Part shown: positions 34,152-45,140 of the stretch, piece after piece
Position numbering within the stretch: the first letter of the stretch is position 1
How the letters are laid out: each line of letters starts with the position of its first letter
From: Apostichopus parvimensis
Lineage: Eukaryota; Echinodermata; Holothuroidea; Aspidochirotida; Stichopodidae
NCBI GenBank assembly: GCA_000934455.1
Contig: KN889592.1
Span: 7,200 to 71,199 of the forward strand
Length of the DNA: 64,000 bases
Direction of reading: 5' to 3'
Made by a program: the position numbers and the translations under genes
The notes under the pieces: generated by a model
The model's database searches: none
Told to the model about the DNA's origin: nothing
The model's input: only the letters and a program-made list of their open reading frames with translations

Positions 34152-37068
34152 ATGAAGAGGCAAACTACTATGTCTGAATGGTTAGGGAGGACTAAGAAAA
34201 GTCAAGACAAAGCGTAGGTATTTTTATACTGTATTGCAGTTGTTTTCGTTCAAGTCTTATAAAAACTAAAAATACATTTCTTCAGGGATTTGTGGCTTGT
34301 CGTACGTACGTACGTCCTGGGCCGCCCCAACAGGGATGGTGTTACCGGGTATTCTAATCCAGAGATTTATTGGAGTCTTATTCAATTTGGTTTCGAAGTC
34401 TGACTTAAAGTTTTAGCCAATCCGATTGTTGGTTGTTGTGTTTGAACAATTTGATGTAGTTGATATCCTTTATTCCCCTCCACATGCTGATGATATATCA
34501 CAGGTACTGCCCCTGTTTAGAGATTTTGGAAACTACTAACTGTATAGAATTCTGAAATAAAATGAATAGGTAAACGTGTAATTACATGGTATAGGTTGCA
34601 GTGCCACTCCACCAAGAAATGTGTGAATTATGTTATGTCTGTTACATAGGCCTATGTCATTCCTTGTACCTTTCATGATGTCCGCACCGGAGTCTGACAG
34701 AGAGTCGTCACCGCCTACGGTCTCATCGCTACAGCTCCAGCAAACAGTTAAATCGCTACAACACTCTCCTACAGATGCATCGCTACGGAATCAGCCTACC
34801 GCCGCATCGTTGCAACCCAAGCCTATGGTCGAATCAGTGTTAAAGCCTCCGCCTGCAGATACATTGCCACAGCCGCCGTCTGCGATCGCATCGCTAAAGC
34901 CTCTGTCCGCCCAGCGTTCCGGTTCTTCCAATGCTGCCCTACCATCTGGTGAAGAAAAGTCTGATCCGCCGTATCCAGCAATCAACGAACATCCTTACCA
35001 ACCGGACCAAACTGATTTTATGACCACGCAAATGGTATCAACGAACACTAAACGCGGATTTACAAATTCGACAAATTTGGGTGGCTCCACTGTCATATTA
35101 AGAGCGGAAAGGTGTTTTGCCATGCGTGCATTACTGCCATCACACGAGGGCTTGTTCACCTCGAACGCGACCACGAAACCAACTTCTTGATCGAAGGGTT
35201 TTGCAACTGGAAGAAATCGATGGAAAAGTTCAAACAGCATCAAGCCAGTGATCTCCATGAGTTGTGCATCCTCAAATTGCAAGCCCAGCCTAGATAAGCG
35301 ACCACGCTTTCAAAGAGCAGGTGAATGCCCGACATGCCCTCGTCAAGCTGATTACGTCCATGCGCTATCTGGCTACAGAAGGAGCAGCGCTCGGAGGCAA
35401 GGAGAACGATGGAGGGAAGTTCAGAAAACTCCTCGATCTACGCAGCGAAGACGATGAAGATCTTAGACAATTCATGAAACGAACCACGAACTTCACCAGC
35501 CATGAGATTCAAAACGAAATACTCGCAATCATGTCCCGACAAGTCCTCCAAAATATTCTCCGTAGTGTAAACGAGGAATGAAAGATTTTCGCGACAATAG
35601 TGGATGGAACTACCGATATCAGTGGGAATGAGCAAGAATGCGTCTGCGTCCGTTTTATCGACAAGGATTTGGGGGTCCGAGAGGACTTTATCGGATTGTA
35701 GAGCATGAAGGAAACGACCGGAAAGGCCATTGCCAACATGTTGAAGGATGTCCTGATACGCACGCAGCTACCACTGGCCAACCCCAGAGCTCAGACGTAT
35801 GATGGGGCATCTAACATGTTTGGCGAATTTAACGGATGCCAGGATGAAATAAAGAAGCAACAACCACTGGCCCTATACACGCATTGCGGTGCCCATGTTA
35901 CCACCTCATCACCCAAGCAGTATCAGCAGCACCCTTCATACGAGACGCATTCGATGCCGTTCAGGAGCTAGGAAATCTCTATTCCCAGTCCGGCAAGTTT
36001 AAAAGCACTGATCTGGACACTAATGCGACAAAGCCAGAAATACAATCACCGACGAATCTCAAGCCAATCTGCCCTACCCGTTGATTAACTAGAAGACCCG
36101 CTGTCAAATCGGTGATGGACAATATTGAATATGTCCTACAGGCACTTGCAAACGCAGCCGCCAACTTTGGAAGCACCACTGCCGCTCGTGCTAGCGGCTT
36201 GTACAGTACCCTGAAGAAGGCCAAGTGTTACATTGGGCTGAAGGCCTCCCTTCCCATTCTGACCCTTATGGAAGGCGTAAACAGAAGCCTTCAGGCCAAA
36301 GACCAGACCGTTGAAGGTATGATCCAGTGTGCCAAGGTCCTCAAGGATCAGCTAACGCAACTGCGCGACGATGAGGAGTTCTCAGCCCTTTTCACTGAGG
36401 TGACAGGCTTCATCGAGGAAACAGACGAAATGGAGAGCTTCTGTCAACCGAGAAGACGAAAGGTGCCAAGTAAGCTGGGGTCGGGTCTGTTTGCTCCTCC
36501 TGAGCAAAATGTCGAGGAACAATTTCGAAGACAGTACTTCTTAGCGATCGACAGCGATATTGCCAATTTGGATACTTACTTCTCAGCTACAGATATCCAC
36601 AAGTACGGGCAGGTTGTCAGCATGCTGACAAGCGGAAAGGCCAACCCTGCCGTCATCGACAGGTATCTCGAGTTGTCAAGTGACCTGGAATTAGAATTAA
36701 AGTTCTTCCACCGACAGTTCCCGAGTGAGACCACCATAGAGGGAATTCACAAAACCATGCGTGACATGAGCGGTTGAACAACTTCTACGCCTTTTTCTTG
36801 TGTCGCCTGCCAGCAGTTGTACGGCGGAACGCTCCTTCAGTGCCCTTCGTAGAATAAAGACGTGGCTCCGCAGCACAATGGGTCAGACGCGTCTAAACAG
36901 CCTCATGGTGTGCGCCGCGCCGTTCACTCTGATCTTCTTATGTAAATAAACCCACTGGACATTGCCAAAGAATTTGTGTGTAATTGTCAAACACGCCGAG
37001 TCGTTTTTGGACGAATGCTTGAGATCAATAACGCAAATACACGTTTCACCTGGATGCCCTAGCAATCG
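34152..37068 (+). pseudogene. hAT transposase gene (ZMYM1/TTF-zinc-finger type), broken
   Basis: Exon 1 (34152-34213) encodes MKRQTTMSEWLGRTKK, a typical start for this hAT subgroup, and ends at GTAGGT. The next part (34630 on) is a Pro/Ser-rich leader of about 10-residue repeats (SLQxxPT-like). A TTF-type zinc finger follows (VFCHACI ... HLERDHETNF). The catalytic region shows IVDGTTDISGNEQ (about 35598), QTYDGASNMFGEFNG (about 35795) and a THCGAH motif (about 35880). The helical insertion domain is open at 36112-36777. A hAT C-terminal dimerisation remnant (near 36835-36970) ends it. Frameshifts near 35110, 35300, 35900 and 36790, and stops near 35579 and 35701, inactivate it. Terminal repeats were not found. 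Confidence 0.8.
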
Positions 37069-37559
37069 GTACCTAGCGAGCAGTATGGATGCCAGGACAG
37101 AAGGGCGAAAGTGTTCGACCCAACAGAATTTTATCGACTAACCTGGGATGTACTTTCAAAACAAGGTACTTTTTACACTGAATGGTTTTCTCATAAATAT
37201 CTAATCATTAATTAAGTCCATTCGTGATCGCAGCTTAGCATGATGAGTAAACGCCTAAAACTTATAATATGGTATTTTGTCTGGCAATCTGAAATGTAGC
37301 TGTAATGCAGAAATAATTATTCCCAAACGTATGCTGTTGTCAGTGAATAGTCGTAGTGAATACCTAACATAGCATTACTATGCACCTAAGACACATTACA
37401 CAGATACTTTCAATGGGCAAGGTTCAACCTCTGAACTCTATAGACCCCCAGGCGCAAAGTGAGATGTTTTCAGGCCGGCGGGTCAAAATCCTACTTTCAT
37501 GACTGTCATTTAATGTCCCCATCCAACCAACGTGAGTACAGCTGTCTCCTTGCAGAGAT

Positions 37560-37755
37560 TGCAAACACTTTCCTCTCCTGGCAAATGGCAACGAAACTCG
37601 GGGATGGAGACTTAGCCTCTCCTATATTAATTTATTAGTTTTCATAGAGAAAGGAGTGGAGGGAAGTTTTGGTATCAGATGTGGATACCAAAGTCTCAAC
37701 CAGGGACCTCCAATTGTCACCGCAGGCGAGCACTCTACCATCGTACTGCCCGGCC
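37560..37755 (-). mobile_element. tRNA-derived SINE
   Basis: Read on the minus strand from 37755 the sequence starts GGCCGGGCAGTACG and has an A-box-like TGGTAGAGTGC (about 37730-37740) and, about 30 bp on, a B-box-like GGTTGAGACTT (37691-37701). These are the internal RNA polymerase III promoter elements of a tRNA-derived SINE head. The body extends toward about 37560 or further; its tail was not fixed. It is not a functional tRNA gene because the stems do not pair well. Confidence 0.6.
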
Positions 37756-38285
37756 AAGTTAGCCTACATTTGCTAGGTCGTCGCGTTATTCCCTAACTTC
37801 AACTCATCAGGTTTTCCCTAGCTAAAAAGCAAACAGAAAGTAACTATGTGGTATTGTGTATTGCATGTGTATAGGCCTATAATAGCCTGCATGAGGCTAT
37901 TTTCTTCATCGAATAATATAAAAGAGCTCGCGAACATTCTAACGTAGCGCCTGAAACAAGATTGACAGGGGCAATTTTCCCAAAGTAACACCCGAAATTA
38001 AAAAAAAAAGGAGTTTAGATCCTGATTATGAGATGATATCCCTATTTTAAAGTTGGGTATATGCAACTTGGAACCTCGGGAAGTGCCGCTTCCGGCCATC
38101 TAGAGGGTTTGTAAATCCGAAACTTTTCTTGTACGCTTCGCGCCAACTTATGGTGGCGCTACGCTTAAATAGTCAAGAAGGTCATATCCCCCCACTCGGA
38201 ACTACGGATCGCCGCCCATGTTGGTACAGCCATCCGGATGCTAGCCGCATACGATGAAGAGTTGATATGACGTCATCATGTAAAT
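37756..38285. other. No gene; diverged hAT-MITE-like fragment
   Basis: 38080-38219 resembles the right half of the hAT MITE at 6446-6842 (CGCGCCAACTTATGGTGGCGCT against CGCGCCAACCTGTGGTGGCGCT, each over 20 bp with two changes) and ends GATCGCCGCCCATG. The rest shows nothing recognisable. It forms the left flank of the LINE insertion. Confidence 0.45.
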
Positions 38286-38295
38286 ACGCAATACT

Positions 38296-38669
38296 TTGTA
38301 GTTTGTAGTTGGCTTTCGTGGAGTGCGGACGTGTTTTCGGCTGCTCTCCACTTTTCGTTGACCACACACTGTGTTTTTTCGTTGGCATTTCTTTAGTTTT
38401 GTAGTTTGTTTAGTGTAGTTTGGGTGTTTTGGTTTTGTTTCGTTGTTTTGGTTTTCGTATAGGTGCGTGGCTTGCCACACCCCTAGCTGTCATGGCGGCT
38501 CGCCGTGACAGCAAAATCGTATTGTTGAGTTTTGCGGGGGAGGCTAAGGTCGTCCCCGGACAAGTTTTTTCAGTTTTGCGTTCTGTTGATAGTTGATAGT
38601 GAGTATGAATATTTTTGATGTTCGTTTCACCTCGGAGGCTGCCCGCGTCCGAGGCGTCCAGGTGTTGGA
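38296..38669 (+). mobile_element. ORF1-only LINE copy B, 5' part
   Basis: Carries the 5' UTR (GCTTTCGTGGAGTGCGGAC onward) and the first part of ORF1, which includes FDVRFTSEAARVRG. The left target duplication ACGCAATACT is at 38286-38295. The copy stops at GGTGTTGGA (38661-38669) and resumes with the same nine bases at 45141, so both segments are one insertion cut by the 6.47-kb unit 38670-45140. A short in-frame gap before the FDVRF region distinguishes it from copy C. Confidence 0.88.
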
Positions 38670-39363
38670 TTGCCCGCGACATGGACGGGTATTACTTCTG
38701 TACTTAGCACTTCGTAATACCTACTAATACCTCTAGAAATGCCATTTCTGCGTAAGATTTCTACGATATGAATAATCAATCACCTTGTGACCTCACGTCA
38801 ATTACCCACTACCTGACGAGAAAAAGCTGTCATGGTACTGAATATTAATGAGATCAACTCGGCAGTGGGCGGAGTCGCTTGCCGTTGTTCATCTAATTAT
38901 AGTATATAATTCTGCACACGTAACTGTAATTTATCGCTGGACCTGTGTCGCCAAACTCGGGCAATTTCACACGAATTTTTCGTGCCAGCTGGAGCGTGCA
39001 TTTCAGGACAATTTCTCAAATTGGTGGGTTTTTCAACGAAGAAAATGTGAGGAACGATAAAACATTCGCCGAGTGAGTGGATACTATACTGAGTGTACGT
39101 TAAGGTAGCATACGTCTAACGTTACACATGTGGATTATTCCCTGTAGGCTATCCAAGGCCTAGTCTGTGGTTATCTGTGCAACAGATGTGAATGCTAAGT
39201 ACAGAAGTAATACCCGCCCGTGTCGCGGGCAAAGTCTGTGGCTGATTGTGATGTAGGCTTAGGCGCTGTTCAGTATACGATAATTATGAGGTCTATGGAA
39301 CTGTTTGGAAATGTGGAGTGCGGACACACTTGTCACATCTGACTTCTGAAATTCACCGCAGAT

Positions 39364-39850
39364 ATGAATATGGCCAGTATGGGTTACTTTCCTGTACCAC
39401 AAGAACTTTTGCAAGACTGCATCAGGAAAACGCTTGAGAAGGTACCAGTCAACAGTTCCTTCGAACAGTTATTGCCGGAACAGATAAGGTGTATTGAAAA
39501 CGTGGTAAATGGTAAAGATACCTTTCTTATGCTGCCTACTGGTTCAGGGAAAACCCTGCCATTCCAGATTGTTTCAAGTGTTGTGAAGGAACTGAGGCAA
39601 CATGACAAGGTCTATCAACAGCACTTCCCATCTCAACCTATCGTCATTGTTGTCAGCCCACTGCTTAGCCTGATGCGATCCCATGTGCGGGAAATGCATA
39701 TCATGGGCATTTCGTCAGCAAGTCTCAATTCCCCAGAGGATGAGAGGATCAAACTGGGACATTTTGAGGTTGTTTTAGGATCTCCAGAGTCATGGCTCAA
39801 CTCGACAACTTGGAGTGAGGTCCTGCTGACCCCAGAGTTTAAACAACGGT
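39364..39850 (+). pseudogene. RecQ-like SF2 DNA helicase, N-terminal fragment
   Basis: From ATG 39364 the product shows a leader helix, then QLLPEQIRCIENVVNGKDTF (Q-motif region), LMLPTGSGKTLPFQ (Walker A, motif I) and PIVIVVSPLLSLMRSHV (motif Ia), followed by VVLGSPESWLN. Motif II (DExH) and the second RecA domain are missing because the sequence passes, still open, into a tyrosine-recombinase region. A RecQ-family helicase unwinds DNA 3' to 5' using ATP; in a transposon it could serve replication or strand transfer, which is inference. The gene lies just inside the left end of the 6.47-kb unit. Confidence 0.75.
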
Positions 39851-40900
39851 TCATGAAAGGAGTGTTTGAACTTCGACCGCCAAAGCCAAGATACGAAGAG
39901 ACTTGGGACAATTCTACTGTTCTAGTGTATTGTATTTACGATCGCTATACCCTACGGATGTGTTATCGCTTAAGCACTTAACTATTAAGTTAATTATGCT
40001 TGTTGCATTAGTTATCAACGTTTGAAAACCTTGAAAGCGCTTGATATAAGTAATATGCATTTGAAAGAACATGAGGTTGTATTTGTAATACCCAATCTTC
40101 TAAAACAATCACGGCCTGGTAGAAGGCAATTACAGATTGTTTTACCTGCCTATAGGCATGATGTAAAACTAGATGTTTATCAATTACTGGTTCACTATAT
40201 AAATGTAACAAAACATATTAGAGGCAATATAACACAACTTTTTATTACATATGCTCGGCCCATAGACCTGCATCGAAAGATACCTTATCCCGCTGGCTAC
40301 GGGAGGTTATGCAGGCTAGTGGGTTTGATGTAAAGAAATACAGTGCATATAGCACAAGGTCTGCAGCGGTATCTGCTGCTGAAAGGAAAAATGTACCTAT
40401 AGAGGTTATACTTAAAACAGCTGGATGGACATCAGAAGGTACTTTTGCCAGGTTTTATAATAAACCTTTGGAAACACTCCCATGTTTTGCTGACTCTATT
40501 CTAAAATAAGTACAGGATTGCTTTTTCCATAGGTAGTATGGATCTCCCTTGCTTATTATAACTGAACTTTGAAACAGACAAAGAAGGAAGTAACTTCTGT
40601 TTCATATATTTTAATAAAGTACAGAGTGTACATCTTATTTATGCCCTAAGCAGGGCTACAGTGTTTTAGTTGTGAAGTACTGAGCAATACAGCTGGTATA
40701 CCTTGAATTATTGTGTTTGTCTTTTTTTGTCATGCTCTCAACACTGCTTTAAAGTCTCACGTAAGACCGTAGTGTAGTGGAATGGCGAGGTAGAATCGCC
40801 AAATTGAACGAATCCGTAGGATGAAGTTTGATTAAGATTCTACCGAGACATTACATGAACGGAGGGATTACGTGCCCTCCCGATTATTATTAAGATTACT
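39851..40900 (+). mobile_element. Tyrosine-recombinase element fossil (DIRS/Ngaro- or Crypton-like), 3' part
   Basis: The coding remnant (to about 40509) has FELRPPKPRYEETWD at its head, the usual entry to this recombinase domain, and near its end the AYSTRSAAVSAA block and AGWTSEGTFARFY with the candidate nucleophile Tyr. An AATAAA lies at about 40612. A stretch at 40765-40860 with GGCGAGGTAGAATCGCC and a GGTAGAATC/GATTCTACC inverted pair looks like the terminal repeat of a DIRS-type element. It is broken, with more than one interruption. It may be a separate insertion into the helicase gene or an original part of the 6.47-kb unit. Confidence 0.6.
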
Positions 40901-40954
40901 CACATTATCTGATATAATGTGTTCTATAGCATGACAGCCGCTAAAAACTGAAGT

Positions 40955-41009
40955 CAAGAGCCGTTCATACTTTCTCATACTTTCTCATACAAAGTATGAG
41001 CGGCTCTTG
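40955..41009. repeat. Strong hairpin between convergent genes
   Basis: CAAGAGCCGTTCATAC (40955-40970) pairs with GTATGAGCGGCTCTTG (40994-41009) with one mismatch, with a duplicated TTTCTCATAC in the loop. It lies between the 3' ends of the plus- and minus-strand genes of the 6.47-kb unit; it could mark a transcript end or a small nested foldback. Confidence 0.65.
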
Positions 41010-41238
41010 TAGGTAAAGATGGTTTAAATAAGTTATTTCCTTGACATTATAGAGGAGCATGTTCTTGACCAACATACAAAATTGTTCATTGCCAGTGAAT
41101 TTCATTGTTGTGTACTTGGGGCAATTGCCTAATTGCTTCACAGACCATCATAATCATAAAAGAATACATCCATTGCACAGGATAGATCCCCTGTCTCCCC
41201 CATTACATTCTGTTACCACATTTATAAGGATTAATTAC

Positions 41239-44200
41239 CTGTTCAGAAGGTTGCTGCATCTGTTCAGAATATGGATGGGGGATGTGCCACACAGCAGCTG
41301 TCCTCAGTGATTCCAGATCAGGTATAGAGTTCACAATAACTCGTGACCAGAGGAAGGCAAAATCGGTTTGCAGCAGTGTGTTATCTTCAGGGGTTGGTAG
41401 GAAGGTGGACTGTGGAATGTCATTCAGGTTTGTGGCCTCAGTTGTGGCATAGTCTCGTCCACTTACAGCATCCTTTACTGCATACATGTTGAACCAGTGA
41501 ATTGACTGGTTCTGGCGAATTGAAAACATATGCTTTGCCCTGACTTCAGGTCATCATTGTCCCCAATTATTTGGTACTTGTCCGGAGTGAGCTTGATAAT
41601 TTCTGACTTGACCTCCGCTGCACTGTCAACAGCATGTCCCTCTCGAACAAGGGAACAGACCCTCCTCCATATGTCATCAAATGTGGACTCACAGAAGCTA
41701 GTTGATAGTGAGTCTTTCGCAGCTCTGAAGAGGATAGTATCAACAGTTGGTTCCATGTTCACTGAAATATCAGCAGGTGAAAGTTCATAATTGAAATTTT
41801 TACCGCTGATATGTCTTGAAACAGCCTCCTCCAAAGCTGAAGCCATGGCTTTCATCTTGCTGAGTGATGAGTTCATCTTTCCAATTCTGCACAGACTCAT
41901 CATGACCCTTCCCGAGCTCGGTAAGGAACAGCTGTATCCGCCGTGCTGACACAGTGACATGTTGTTTGTTCATGATGGTAATAGCCTGAAACAGGAAGAA
42001 ACAACATCATCAGATTCAAGACAAAACAGTCCGCTGTGCACATAACCTCGACTTGTTCCATCCGAAGTGTGGGATGTACATTCTCCAATCCAGGCATTGC
42101 TGTGTAAACAATAAATTATTTTGTTAATGAATGACTCGCTGGAGTTTGCAGACCTTAGTACTGCAATGTCTTCTGGGATCCTTCACCAAGTACGCGGATC
42201 AAGGCAGTGCCTGTAATGATGTGACCTCAATGTGATGTAAAGTCTTTGGTGTAAAACAACGGACACAAACCCCTACTACACCAAAAAACATACAAAGACA
42301 TCAACAACTGGAGTACAGGTTTTGACGAGCCAGGTGCCTCCGGAGAGATTCAATTTGGGACCTCTTAATGTAGTGCACCACTCATTACCACTGTACACCA
42401 CCACCACCAGTATACGGCTGTGGTACTGTATCTGTACCTGTCTCACAAGTGTGTAATGAATCGTAAAGTATTCTAGGCAAGACTCACTACTGTTATTTTC
42501 TTGCATATATGTCAGCAGTCAGGCATAATTCCACAAAAAACAATGGGTTGGCATCGATGTTCATCCACGATCATACTGTCAGGGTACATTGATGAGCCGG
42601 AAGTGGTTTCCTACTGTACGCTGTAGAATAAATCAGAATCTACCTACCCGACTGCTGAGTCCACATTGATGTAGCAGCACACCATTCCTGTATGCCAGAG
42701 CATTCATGAACTTGTTCCTCGATTTCAGTAATGAAGATAGGGACGAGACTATCTGCTCATGTGTGAAGCTGGCGGTTATTGTTCCCAAAAGTCTCATCAT
42801 GGTTGGGGCTTTCTCTTTTGCTTCAGCGAATTTGTTCTCTTGTGTGAGGCCCACAATATCCAGGGGCGAACATTTCCTCAGTAAGGATGGGTTCGCAGTA
42901 CTGCACAATATTTGACATTCCTGGTCCACTGTTTTACTTATCTGTGTCAGGATCTCCTCCTTCACTTCTGGTTATGATGTCAGGTGCTGAACAGCTTTCT
43001 TGAGTTTCTTCTCAGCCAAGGCTGTTACTGCATCTTTGATGTTTCCATCACTGAACTGAAAGCTCTCTGATCTTCTCTTTGAATGTTCGATTAATAGCTG
43101 GGAAGGAGATTGAAATATACAGTGTTAAATTTGGTTATCTGATGTCCAGGATGGTCACCGTCAATAATTTTGTGCATCATTGCAGGGCCTGTCTCACAAT
43201 TGGCTGAATTTTTTTGTAGCCTATATGTATACAAGTACCTTGTTGAGCTGTTTGGAGCATACAGTAAAATAGTAAAATATGAAGAACTTGCTCTTTAGTT
43301 TTGGCTCAATGAAAAGCAATGCCTGCGTCAAAATAGTTTACAATGATGGAACGATGGAGAGTCACAAACAAAACACAACTTTAGGGTGCCCAAAATTACC
43401 TTGTCACCCCTTGTGCTGTGAAGGTTATTCAAACACATAGTAAATTATTTGCTTTTCTTCAGGAGAAAAACATGATTAGTGAACAAAGGTACATGTACAG
43501 TGCAGTATTTGATAGCACATCGTAGTACACCTCAAACTCCAAATGTTGCAAAATTACTCAGCATCGACAAATGGACGATTAGAACTATTCGACAATTACA
43601 AAGCCAGGCCTAATCTAGCCTAGGCCAGTACTGCCAATTCTGTCGATGAAATTCATAAAGTTCATCCTCGGTTTCAATTATATGACATATACAACTCAGC
43701 TGGGCGCACATTCTTCCAGCAGCATGTCGTCAACATTAATCTTTTAAGTGTTGAAGTAGGCTCATGCTTTGTTGGTAATGATGACTTTGTTACTCACTCT
43801 GGTAATACTGTTATGACTATGTTCTCCATCTGTACATTTGGCTGTCGGGATCGGCACTGGGTCCACATGGAATGGATCGCCTTCACTTTGGATCGAACTT
43901 CTTTTTACAACTGTACGTGTGCCTAATTGCTGCTCTGTTGGTGTACTAGTGAGCCTCTGCTTAACAACTTTTATCCCAGGAGAGTAGAGTCTTTGCTCCC
44001 CCTCTTTACCCTCTGAAATCGGGAGGCATATTCTTTGGTGAATTCAGACAAAAGTTGCTGACCTCTCTCAATTTTTTTCAAGCTTAGAAATGCACCCACG
44101 ACAAATGCAGTAATGGGAGCCAACATTCTCCTTGTGCAGGGTGGTATATCCAATATCTTGGCAAGTCTTGTATGAAAGTTTTTTGGCTTGGCAGTTATAC

Positions 44201-44351
44201 CACTTTCAAAGATACTGCTCCAGTTTCTCCCTAGAATGTCAACATTTCTGCCACACACAAAACAATTCTTTCCAGAAGTGGAACTTTGACCTGTACCGGA
44301 GTAGTTACTTAGTATACGTACAGTTTTCAGTGGAGTGCCTGTAAATGCCAT
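41239..44351 (-). pseudogene. DUF6589-type transposon gene, C-terminally truncated
   Basis: Minus-strand exons: 43798-44351 (ATG 44351, MAFTGTPLK, a Cys pair NCFVCGR, helical stretch), 42648-43097, a weak exon near 42050-42100, and 41239-41985. The last one contains ARRIQLFLTELGKGHD, KYQIIGDNDDLK at about 41560 and QSIHWFNMYAVKDAVSG, the hallmark DNxD...HWF/FN pattern of DUF6589 proteins, then LWSRVIVNSIPDLESLR. These proteins are widespread, uncharacterised and repeat-associated; a nuclease role for the Asp motif is an inference. Breaks include a frameshift near 43980, a TAA near 42970 and shifts near 41880 and 41530. No exon follows the GTAATT donor at 41238, so the C-terminal half is gone. 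Confidence 0.68.
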
Positions 44352-45114
44352 ATTGCAAGTCAAAATGCTAAGCACGGTCAGTAGTAATTCCACTTACATG
44401 ATAATATTGCAATGAAAGAGAGGGCTCTCATTAGAAAGCAGTTGATCCACAAGATAATTGATATAATTTGATTGGAACCTAGCGTTCGGTAACCTAGGCT
44501 ACCTAGGCCATGGCATAAAGCCAAGCCTAAGCAGTAACAGTGTCAGGCCAAGCCTAAGCCATTCCATGTCACGAGTGACGATAAATGTTTTTCAATGAGT
44601 TACAATTTTCCCAATATTCTACATTCCCAGTTGGAAATGTCACAGTACTAAGTAGTTCAGGCGACTAAGTTGCGATGCAACTTACAACTTACAAGTGACA
44701 GGAGTCAAGAATCGTAGAAACTGTATAGTATGGCTAGCACGTACGACGACACGATCATAACAACATTTACGAGAAGTGTGTGTTCGCGGGAGATACATTC
44801 TGGACCAGGGCTTTTTGTCCGAAAAAACAAATATAGCGAATGCTGCGCATTTTTTATCATTTATTACGCTTTAATGAGTGTAGGGGAATACATGACGAAT
44901 ATGATTTTTTCTGATATATTTTGAGTCTCACAATTTTCTGACATTTGTTCGAATTAGTACTAGATTATATTCAACGCACTAGAGTTGTGTCCGAGCTCCG
45001 CCCATTTTGATATGTAGATTCATTTTTCCGAACCAATCAACTGTTGGTCGAGTCTATTAGCGACACAGTGTCAGAAATCGGAAAGTTGTAAACAACTACA
45101 GATGTCGAATGCGA
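44352..45114. other. Right subterminal region of the 6.47-kb unit
   Basis: No coding signal. It should hold the promoter of the minus-strand DUF6589-type gene. TAGGCCTA-type strings and a GGGCGGAGCTCGG block (rc) resemble GGGCGGAGTCGC near 38865 at the left end. Confidence 0.4.
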
Positions 45115-45140
45115 AGCATTCACATCGGTTGCACAGATAA

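Larger units (their letters stand above)
38670..45140. mobile_element. 6.47-kb transposon unit inside the LINE, 9-bp target duplication
   Basis: It is flanked by identical GGTGTTGGA (38661-38669 and 45141-45149), the exact point where the LINE copy breaks and resumes. The interior carries a RecQ-like helicase fragment and a recombinase fossil on the plus strand and a DUF6589-type gene on the minus strand, converging near 41 kb. The left end is unusual. A 40-bp repeat (38670-38709, starts TTGCCCGCGAC) is inverted at 39193-39232 with two mismatches, and the adjoining 26 bp at 39171-39196 (TTATCTGTGCAAC...) are inverted at the right end (45115-45140, one mismatch). So the right terminus matches an internal site, not the outer left end. 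Confidence 0.75.

Noticed and set aside
34630-35000. Tandem DNA repeat in the hAT leader
   Set aside because: The roughly 10-residue SLQxxPT-like repetition is in frame, diverged at DNA level and best described as part of the coding leader.
37691-37755. tRNA gene
   Set aside because: A- and B-box-like strings are present but acceptor and anticodon stems do not pair and the sequence continues as a SINE body.
38670-39232. Stand-alone 563-bp MITE with 40-bp inverted ends
   Set aside because: There is no target duplication directly around it; the 9-bp duplication instead brackets the whole 38670-45140 unit.
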